Assembly (NCBI GenBank): GCA_022494885.1
Contig: JAGVSM010002950.1
Location: forward strand, 97,956-161,955
Reading direction: 5' to 3'
Source of the DNA: Micrasema longulum
Taxonomy: Eukaryota; Arthropoda; Insecta; Trichoptera; Brachycentridae
Length of the DNA stretch: 64,000 bases
Below, piece after piece: positions 55,457 to 64,000 of this stretch. Made by a program: the position numbers and the translations under genes. The notes beneath the pieces were generated by a model. That model saw only the letters and a program-made list of their open reading frames with translations. It had not been told where the DNA came from and searched no databases. Position 1 is the stretch's first letter, and each line of letters starts with the position of its first letter.

Positions 55457-55703
55457 TTAGAAGAGAAAAAGAGAAAAAATACATATTCTAAAAATAAACA
55501 TAGCCTTAAATTTGGAAAAAATGCCCACAAAGACTTAAACGTCTGAGCGTGGGCCATTCCTTTTTTATTGTTTTTGGTGAATTTTTTGGTATACAAACAC
55601 AAATATGACAATGCCATTAAAAATCATACAGAAATAACAGGAAAATGACATAAACAATGTAATTAAGACATCAAAGTTTAGAATATGCTGTTGTACGACT
55701 CTT

Positions 55704-58690
55704 TCACAATAGGTGTATATCTGTATTTTCCATGCTGATCCAAGTCCTCAAAGCCGCTTTAAACTTTGGAAGGGATTCTATATTTTGTATTTCCTTGGGT
55801 AGGAGATTAAAAGATCTTGGACCAACATGGAAAGAGTGTCTCTGTGCGAACTTAGTTCTGCATCCTGGAACCGACAGTACACTTTCTGATCTGCTACTAG
55901 TCCTATTTAAATTATTGCCAAACAATTCCCTATTTTTGTGTACATATTTTAAGCATTGTAATAAATATAACTTTTTTAAATTAAGGAGTCCGCTCTCTAT
56001 GTACAATTCGTTACTAGGAAATAGTCTATGCTTTTTGTACATTATCTTAACTATACTCTTCTGTGCGATTTCTACAGGGCGACTATGTGCGTCCAAAACT
56101 CCACCCCATCCAATTATGCCGTATGTAACAGAAGACTGAATTAGAGCGTAATACAGCATTTTTAATTTTTCACAAGTTAAAATATTTTTTAATCTTTGGA
56201 AAACGTAAGATAAATATCTGATTTTGTCTGTTAATTTAGCTATATGTGTTTCCCATTTTAGCCTATAATCTATGTGGATACCCAGATATTTATAACTTTC
56301 ACCTGAGCTAATTTTGTAACACTTATTACAGATATCTATATTACAATTTAAATCGTGTATTTTAATTGACAAATTTTGTGAAGGGCCAGTCTTATTAGAG
56401 ATTTGAAAGGGCAAATACATGGTTTTTTCTTGATTTAAACTAAGCAAATTATTTTCCAACCAGTTATTAACTATTGTTATACTTTTTGTAGCATCACTAA
56501 ATGTTAACTCCCATGTTTTATTATATACTATAATAGCAGTGTCATCAGCATAGGACAATATTTCTCCGTCTACTTTTAAATCACATAGTTCGTTTAAGTA
56601 TATTAAAAATAATAGAGGACCTAAAATTGTCCCTTGTGGAACACCATGTTGTTGTTCTCTTTGCAAGCTAATTTCACTTTCTATTTTTGTATTTTGTGTC
56701 CTATTAAATAGGTAGCTAGTTAATAACTTATGACATTTATTTTTTATACCAATGTTTTTTAATTTATTTGATAATTTAATTAAGTTAACGGTATCAAAGG
56801 CTTTTTTAAGATCAAGGAAAATTACCAAACATTTATATTTATTATCTATTGCGGAATATATTTCTCTAGTTAATTTATAAATTGCATCATCAGTGCTAAA
56901 TTTTTTTCGGAAGCCAAATTGATTATGGGAGATTTTCTTATGACCTTCTAGATAATCCATGATTCTGTTTTTTAGACATTTTTCAAAATTTTTAGATATA
57001 TTTGAGGTAAGAGCAATTGGACGATAGTTATCTGTTTTAGAAGCTGAGCCATTTTTGTGAATTGGTACTATTGTAGATAATTTAAATGATTTCGGATAGA
57101 TTCCATTTTCTAGACATATGTTGTAAATATATTGCAAAGGCTTAGATACATTATTTTTAATTTTTTTAAGTGTTTCTACAGAAATATTATCGGGACCTTT
57201 AGACTGGTCTTTTTTTAAATTGCTAATAATTTTTATGATTTCCTCTTCTTCGATTTTTTTAAAGCTAGAGAGAATATTTGAGTCGGGGTTATCATTTCCG
57301 TCTGTGGTATCTATTAATGTATTATTCAATTGTTTTTGTAGTTTAATGTTGGAGTAAATTATGTTATCTGCAACGCCGACAAAATAATCATTAAAAGTGT
57401 TTGCAATTTTATCAGGTTCGGTAATTTCTTCATTAGCATTTATTATTTTTTTTATGGATAAACAGCCTTTAATTTTTCTATTTGTTATTTCATTGATTAT
57501 TTCCCATTGTTTTTTAGAATTACCATTTGCTAGTTCAAATTGCTTAATATAATATTTTTCTTTACAGTTTTTTATAATTCGCCCGACTAAGTTTCTATAG
57601 AGATTATATTTATTTTTTAACGTGTTCTTTACTGTAGTGTTATTTACGATACATAAGTTTTGGTATTTTTTCCAATTATTATACATTTTATTTCTATTTT
57701 TTATGGAAATAATTAGCCCAGGAGTTATCCAAGGTTTTATTTTTTTGAATTTTGTTTTCCTAATTTCCTCCATTTTATCTTCTGAGTTTACAATGTAATT
57801 ATTAAGAATCATATAAAAATTTTCAAGACTTTCGTCTGGGTTAGTATTATGAAAAACTTGATCCCACGTTTCTTGGCACAAACAGTTATTTAATTTAATA
57901 TAATTTATTTTTTTTCTTTCTTGATTCGTTTTACAAATGAGTTTATTTATAGTATTCTTGTGTCCATATATAGTGGGAAAATGGTCTGTTATGTCAATTT
58001 TGAAAGTTGCCGCAAACATTATCACAGTTTTTCTAGATTTCATGAATATATGATCGAGACATGTTTTACTGTTGTTATGTATTCGTGTGGGTGAATTTAT
58101 GTAAGAATTGTAGCCGTTATTGTACAGCAAGTCTAGGTAATTGTTTATCTCTGTATTCTTATATGTTTCACTCAATATATCCAAGTTAATGTCCCCTATA
58201 ATAAAAGAAAATATATAATTATTATTATTCTCCATAAATGATTGCAGACTTTTTATGAATAGTTTGGCATCGAGTGATGGTGATCTGTAAATTGCCAGAA
58301 CTGAGTATTTGTCACCGTGTTTTTTAAATGATAAATGTATGGTATTAGCATGGGTAATCTCATTTTGATTTATTTGTACTTCTTCTAAGTTCTCGTGAAA
58401 AAAATATATATTCCATCGTGTGCTGTATATTTACTCGGGATACAATGCATTTTATAATGAGGTATATAAAAAGGAATACATTCCTTAAGCTGGGTTTCTG
58501 TAAGTATAATTAAGTCTAAATCTATTTTGAAACTGTTAAGAAGAATGACTAATTCGTCAAAATGTTTTTTTATACTTCTTATATTGACATGAAACATGTT
58601 AAAATTATTTTGTAATAATTCAGAATTTAGTTCCTGAACTTGTGAAAAGGATAAATTTTTGTAAACATAGTTTGCAAAGTTTTCTTGCAT
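55704..58690 (-). pseudogene. LINE ORF2: endonuclease + reverse transcriptase
   Basis: ORF2 of the LINE acts in target-primed reverse transcription. It starts at the ATG at 58,690 (MQENFANYVYKNLSFSQVQE). The first 101 codons hold the start of the APE-type endonuclease (FHVNIRSIKK, LIILTET). A one-base deficit in an A7/T7 run at 58,398-58,404 ends this frame; the other frame carries on with no missing residues. The 843-codon frame (from 58,235) has GDIN at residues 14-17 and DHF at 84-86 (endonuclease), then SKGPDNIS near 345-352, the catalytic VIFLDLKKAFD at 471-481, GVPQGTILGPLLF at 531-543, YADD at 562-565, and a C-terminal tail LLPKEIQNIESLPKFKAAL. All RT motifs are intact, so the copy is young. 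Total length of about 1,000 residues is normal for CR1/jockey elements. The break may be real or a sequencing error. Confidence 0.95.
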
Positions 58691-58803
58691 AGTTAGTAAA
58701 AGAGGAAATATGAATTAAGATCTTAAAGAAAATAAAAACATTAAAAATAAAAAATGAAATAAAAATGAAATGAAAATAAAATGAAAAATAATAAAGTATA
58801 TTT

Positions 58804-59224
58804 TTACTCCGTGGGAATATCGGAAGTGCTTCTTATAAGTATAGTTGAGGCTGATTCGTTTCTCTTCATAAAAATCCTACCCCTCTTCGTCCACACGTAC
58901 TTGTATCCTAGTCCAGTTGATTTAGCCATGTACAATAGGTATTTGTTGCTTGCAGTCAGTTGTTCGTTAATATATATGATATTGTTGCTTTTGAAATTTT
59001 TGATACTTGATGCGCGCAACTCTCCGTAAGCACGTTTATGCCTTAGGATGTGTTCCTTCATTTCGTAGTCCTTTAATTGTAATATTATATTAGGAGCTTC
59101 AAACACTCTACCATCTTCGCCTCTCTTTTTCACTCTATATACCTTAAGTAAACTATTTTCTTCTTTGTTGTAGTTAATTTTTTTCATTATGCTGTTTACT
59201 GTATCCATTAAATTTTCATTAAAT
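58804..59224 (-). pseudogene. LINE ORF1, C-terminal part
   Basis: ORF1 proteins of such LINEs bind RNA. This 134-codon frame (from a Met at 59,208) contains VYRVKKRGEDGR, the IILQLKDYEMKEHIL block, NIIYINEQLTASNKYLL and GYKYVWTKRGRIFMKRNE, which match the C-terminal domain shared by jockey/CR1-type ORF1 proteins and FP25K-like proteins. The frame is open upstream of that Met to the junction at 59,224 (residues KFNENL precede it). The real start lies further 5' and is not present here. A spacer of about 110 bases separates it from ORF2. Confidence 0.85.
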
Positions 59225-59392
59225 TTTATTTTTGCATAAAAATGTCTGCCTTAAAACAGGTTGTACCTAGTTAGGCAGACTGGACATGATCCAGAAAAAT
59301 CTATTACCTAAGTGTATATATAGTAGACACAGTAATTGTTATTTTGTTAAAAAACTATGATTATTATTATCATTATTGTTAAAACGAAAAAT

Positions 59393-59607
59393 AAATAAAG
59401 GATTCAGCTCTTTACTTCACAAACATCAACAGGTGAAAGAACTGAAGGAATATAGATGCTCAAATATGAGCAGAATAGTTAATGGTACACAGTGTGTAAA
59501 TTGACCACATAAACCAGCCAATGACAGGTCATAAGCCCTGTAGATGCCTAGACTTCCATATTACCTTCTCTATAATGTGCTTTATCTCAGTTGTAATATG
59601 TCAAAAT
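59393..59607 (-). repeat. F1 fragment (duplicate)
   Basis: Second copy of the F1 fragment at 42,248-42,462. Confidence 0.8.
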
Positions 59608-59695
59608 GTTATATGTTTGGTAATTACTGACTACTTTCCTGGGTGGAACTGATTGCAGAGTTTGAAGTATTGATGGTGGCTATTTGGAGGCTAAT

Positions 59696-59822
59696 ACCCG
59701 TATGCAGAGACAAATCTTAAGGTGAGGAAAGTACATTCTATTGTCTTCACTTTCGGGTTGTTCTTTGCATTTGAGATGAGAATGTACTTTCCTCACCTTA
59801 AGTTTTGTCTCTGCATACGGGC
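59696..59822. mobile_element. Fold-back MITE (duplicate)
   Basis: Second copy of the 44-bp-arm fold-back element at 42,551-42,677. Confidence 0.9.
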
Positions 59823-60103
59823 ATAACACATGTTCTTATTTGAATTGTAATCAAATATTTCTTAAATTATTGAATGTTAAAGATTCTCGTTACTTTTTGC
59901 TGTTTTTTACTAATATTTTCTCCAGGTATTTTTCATATGCTTATTATTTCATAAATTTAAACGTATTTTTACTTTGTTTAGAATTTGACTTTTAATGCAT
60001 TTTTAACTTTGTTTTTTATTATGTTTTCACTAAGTTTACTACCTTCAGTTATTTTTTCTAAATGTTATTTTTTTTATATTCAGACTGTCTAAGAACGGGC
60101 AAC

Positions 60104-60131
60104 TGACTGTCTAACTCTTGTTAGACAGTCA
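60104..60131. other. Perfect 12-bp hairpin (duplicate)
   Basis: Second copy of the hairpin at 42,959-42,986. Confidence 0.8.
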
Positions 60132-60304
60132 AAGCAACTTTGTATAAATGTATGTTTTTATATACTATATATAATATGATAATAAATAAATAAAAAATAA
60201 ATAAAATTTTCGTTATTGTGTTACGTTAGAATATGACGTTCTAGTATACCCCAGAGAAATAAAACATAAATTATTCAAACATAATGGTAAAACATTTTCG
60301 AGAA

Positions 60305-60790
60305 AGATATATGGAAATCCAGGTATTAACAGGACTTATGGCCTGTCATTGGCTAGTTTAAGTGGCTTATTTACGGACTGTGTAACATTGACTATTCTGC
60401 CTATGTTTAAGCATCAACATGTCTTCAACTCTTCCAACTGTTGGCTTTTGTGGAGACTTAAAGGTTTTCTGATGTGGGAAGCTGAATTATTTTACCAACT
60501 AGGCAACATCTCAAAATACATTAAAAAAAATGTGCTTATTTTCATACCAGGTTGTTTAATCAACAAAAATTTCAGTACGTCTTAGAAAGAGTTGAAAAAA
60601 TACAAATAAAATCCAATAAATCAATAAATTAGCCAATGACAGGTCATAAGCCCTAAAAATGCCTAGACTACCTTATTTCCCACTCAAAAAAAAAAATCTT
60701 CTATGCCGCAATGAATTTCAATCCAATTTATTCCCAAATAAGTTAAATTCAGTCTTCTCTACAAACATTTGGAAAAACTCATAACCTATT
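60305..60790. repeat. F1 copies (duplicate)
   Basis: Second copy of 43,160-43,645. It carries the single substitution found between the copies (T at 60,493). Confidence 0.75.
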
Positions 60791-61584
60791 TTACACAACG
60801 TGGTTTTAGAACCGGGCAAAAATGCACAAATCATGATTGATATTTTATCGACATCTACTTAATGACGTCATAATTCACAATTATTTAGATTAACGTTTAT
60901 AAAAACTTTTTTAATTTTATCAAAAAGTTTTTATAGAACGAACAAACAGGATAAAAAATGACGTCACAAGTAAAAATTAAAACAAATATTTCGGCAAAAT
61001 AATAAAAATCCATTAGCTTCATTGTTGACGCTCTACTCTTCGAAAAATTGAAAATCGTGATGGTTCCCTGAGCTGTTAGCAGTAAACAGTTATGTGTGTT
61101 CGTAGGAGATGGGACTTTGGGGTTCGATAAATAAATAACAAAGTGTATGTAATTCTCCCTTCGCCAGGTAACCACCACGGAAAGGTAACCGCCCTTAGCC
61201 CAGATTGTGAACAATATTAAACAGAGTCACTATAAATCACTAAAGATATTACCTATTTACTGAGATGCCAAGCGCCATCTGGGTATAAACGATAAACGGA
61301 ATATGCATGAAATACAACAAATTTGAAAGAAACATAAGTACGGGGTACAAAATTTGCAAAGGTGTAATATTTAAAGTTAATATTCAAATGCTAAAAATCA
61401 TATAATTAAATTAAAATTATATTTAAAAGCAATGAAATTGTGTCTATTCATTATAATTGAAAATGAAATGTGAACACTATCAGTTTATTTCCAATTTCAA
61501 ACCTGAATAGTCGTGGGTAATTTATTGAAACGCTGCACTTTACAAATCTGGCCTAATACGTTATGGCTGGGGGCAGACAAAATC

Positions 61585-62675
61585 ATTTTGAGATTTTAAT
61601 GATCATCATCATTGTCAGCGGTGCTACAGCCCGTTGTGAGCCATGCCTTCCTCTTGAATCTGTCTCCATTCCTCCCTGCACTCGGCGGCTCTTCTCCAGT
61701 TTGTCAGGCAAATTGCTCTAATGTCTCTTTCCAAATTATCCAGCCATCTTAATTTTTGTCTGCCTCTGCTTTGTCTGCCTTCCGGAGTGGTATAAATAAT
61801 ATTTTTTTGGGTCCGATTATCATTCATTATGTGCACATGAACCAACATAGTATCTTCTTATTTTTATGAATTGTAAAATGTTGGGTTTGCCATACAGTGC
61901 CTCTAATTAATAATTTTACCGTCTCCTCCACACTACGTTTTGGTTGATAGCACCAAATATCTTCTATAATATTTTTCTTACAAATACTAATACCTTGTTT
62001 TCATCTCTTTTGGTCATAACCCAACATTTGGCACCATATATAATGACCGGTTTGAGGAGAGTTTTTAAAATAATAGTCTTAGTTTTTCTAGTGAGCAATT
62101 TGGATCTCAGATGTTTAAATAACCCATAATAACATCTGAGTTGTTACCATTAGTCATTTCAGTACCTTAATTTTTAAAGGAATTGACATTGTCTGTGTAG
62201 TGTATAGCAACGTTGTAAATTGCTTGTTGTGCGTAGATTATTAGTGACTTTCTTGCTAACATATATTTAGTCGTAGATGTATTTTTTTTAAAGCCCACGT
62301 CACTTATTTCAAGCTTAAAGAAATCATCTTTTAATTCCAGGATCTGCATTAGCTAATATAACACTCAGGTGGTATTTTAGAAAAGTATTTTATGTTGTTT
62401 CTACTCCTGCATCTCTTTTGTATCTTTTTAGAGCAATATTAAACATACCAGTGCATCACCTTGCCTTAGACCGTTGTTCTCCTGCAATGAATCTGATTTC
62501 CTGTTTTGGAACTTCACCAAGCATTGTGTTTTAGACAATATCATCTAAGTAAGTCGTGTTAGTTTTTTAGGAATCCCCAATTCAACCATTGCTTCGTACA
62601 GCTTCAACCTCTTGTTACTGTCATTGATTGAAAATTGGAGTAATTGAAGTGAAAAAAAAACTAAATAGATATTTG
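61585..62675 (-). pseudogene. RTE-like LINE pseudogene, copy 2
   Basis: Duplicate of the pseudogene at 44,440-45,530, with the same frameshifts and the same 74-codon open C-terminus (61,848-61,624). Shared lesions show that the decay came before the duplication and that this is not an independent insertion. Confidence 0.9.
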
Positions 62676-63256
62676 TAATTATGTGCACATTTAAAAATGA
62701 TGCTTTTAAATTCGCAAACAAAATAAACCAAGAACTTAACGACATTGTCGATGCAGAAGAATTAGAGAAAAAAAAACTAAATAAAATAATCAAAAGACTA
62801 AAAACAAATATTAAAAGAAAATAATTGATAGTTTCATTAAAATACGTAAACTTTAGTTAAAAAAAACAAATGAGCAAAAACAAAAACATTTTAATCTTTA
62901 AAAAAAAAATAACCAAGAGATAATCACAGAACAACTAATTGCATAATGGAAACAAGCAAAAAACGGAATAACTTTATTATTGCACAAGAAAAAGTGAACA
63001 TTAGCTACAACAGAATACAAGTAGAGTATTGTTATCTTTTTATATAATGTTACCACTGCTTAAAGTACGGTCACACTTCAGCGATACGCTTGGAAAAAAA
63101 TCAAGGAAGATAATTGCAGTCATTGCATCCAAGCTACAAAAACTGTGATAGAAATAACAGCAGCCCAGTTTGCTGTAATTATGAACAGCAAAATACAACA
63201 TTTAAATCAAATTATAACATGGAACGCCAAGCAAATATTTAAGACTGTACTTATAG

Positions 63257-63415
63257 AAAATAAAAGACGAGTGATACTTTAATCCACAAATTTGGAATAT
63301 CCAGTGAACGGTTTTATCGCGACATCGTCGAAACTGGTATCTTTATTAAGAAATTCAATGTATTTTTATAAAACAGAGGTAAGGATATAGAATTTAAAAT
63401 TATATGAGAGTAAAT
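63257..63415 (+). repeat. D2 repeat (duplicate)
   Basis: Second copy of 46,112-46,270. Confidence 0.65.
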
Positions 63416-64000
63416 TAAATTAAATTATTTTTGTCTTAAGGATCATTTACAGAGTGTTTCAGGTACACTAATGAGTTGATATAATAATATCTGTAATGAG
63501 TTTAAGTATTGTTTATTATTTTTAATTGTCCTATCTTTTGTGTGTCTGATTTTTGTCAATTATAATTTCTGAAAAACAGAGAGTAAAAAACTCAGAGTGA
63601 TAATACGTGAACCTGTAGAAAATCCCTATCACTATGTTTTATAGAACGCCAACAATGTTGGTTTGTTGGTTAGCAACAGATTGGTGCCCATTTGGTTTTG
63701 TTTGACAATATGAACATAACGGTTCGATCGGATGCTTTTGTCGCTGTGCTTGGCTATGTTTGTAAATAACTTGGCTATTTACGTTAAAATAAATAAAAAT
63801 CGACTATGCTGAATTGATTGAATGATTTCAAATATTTTACATTGATTTTTGGCATTAATTGTCCCGATACGTGTATTATGTTGCTGAAAACTTTCCTTTT
63901 AACAAAATATTTACTTCAGATACTATATTTCCTCAATTACGGGGATAAATTTGTCAATTAAAGTATGTTTACTGTTGATAACGACAGTTGATTATGGACA

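Larger units (their letters stand above)
55297..59224 (-). mobile_element. Nearly complete CR1/jockey-like LINE
   Basis: From its 3' end on the left: a poly-T run (55,297-55,320, the A tail), a 3' UTR of about 380 bases including an ACATATTAAATT tandem array (55,338-55,456), ORF2, a short spacer, and the C-terminal part of ORF1. ORF1 is still open at 59,224, where the sequence changes abruptly to the second copy of the 17,145-bp duplication. The 5' UTR and the ORF1 N-terminus are therefore missing at this position, probably by the duplication breakpoint and not by ordinary 5' truncation. It has landed in a Tc1-like fragment. Confidence 0.93.
59225..64000 (+). repeat. Large direct duplication, copy 2
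   Basis: Matches 42,080-46,855 base for base as far as I compared, except C at 43,348 / T at 60,493. It continues past the window end. It abuts the LINE ORF1 with no linker. Confidence 0.97.

Noticed and set aside
55732..56139. 135-codon plus-strand frame
   Set aside because: Antisense shadow of the C-terminal part of the LINE ORF2.
59224..59225. Simple LINE insertion at one of two alleles as explanation for the repeated segment
   Set aside because: The DNA left of the LINE tail (Tc1-like fragment) is unrelated to the DNA left of 42,080, and no target-site duplication is seen.
1..64000. CRISPR arrays, operons, bacterial defence or toxin systems
   Set aside because: No regularly spaced array, no ribosome-binding sites, no clustered long frames. 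The composition and mobile elements are those of an animal genome.

Overview
The window is eukaryotic and very AT-rich, with no operons, no bacterial genes and no intact host gene that I can recognise. Its mobile-element content (mariner and Tc1 transposase fragments, CR1/jockey-like and RTE-like LINEs, a Helitron-like element, tRNA-derived SINEs, many fold-back MITEs) fits an arthropod, most likely an insect. It reads as intergenic or intronic DNA in a repeat-rich genome. I cannot name the species.

Layout. 1-17 kb: AT-rich DNA with a possible decayed viral capsid-like fragment (about 3.26-3.8 kb), the 3' ends of several non-LTR retrotransposons (4.9-5.8, 12.4-12.6, 14.35-15.2 and 15.9-16.3 kb), SINEs at 7-8.3 and 11.9 kb, and the first copies of an abundant fold-back repeat, here called family F1. 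17-31 kb: two related LINE tails (18.9-20.65 kb), one split by a Helitron-like element; a decayed reverse transcriptase (24.94-26.46 kb); and a head-to-head pair of F1 copies around a small inverted-repeat element (26.5-27.4 kb). 31.09-31.37 kb: an isolated GC-rich patch with two CACGTG sites and a TGACGTCA site, the best promoter candidate. 34-42 kb: more F1, SINE and LINE fragments.

42.08-64.0 kb: the segment 42,080-46,855 recurs at 59,225-64,000 with a constant 17,145-base offset and almost no differences. The junction at 59,224/59,225 lies inside ORF1 of a nearly complete minus-strand LINE (55.3-59.2 kb). The simplest reading is a tandem duplication of a 17,145-bp unit (42,080-59,224), of which one full copy and 4.8 kb of the next are visible. 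An assembly false duplication is the main alternative. The unit also holds an RTE-like LINE pseudogene, a mariner fragment, nested SINEs, and a Tc1-like fragment interrupted by the LINE.

The only long open frame is the LINE ORF2 (843 codons in one frame, about 1,000 if one homopolymer break is allowed for). The genes do not form a pathway; they are layers of transposition. I found no convincing new defence or metabolic system. The most informative signals are the duplication junction, the nested insertions (which give a relative age order), a stem-loop shared by two LINE 3' ends, and the unidentified capsid-like fragment.
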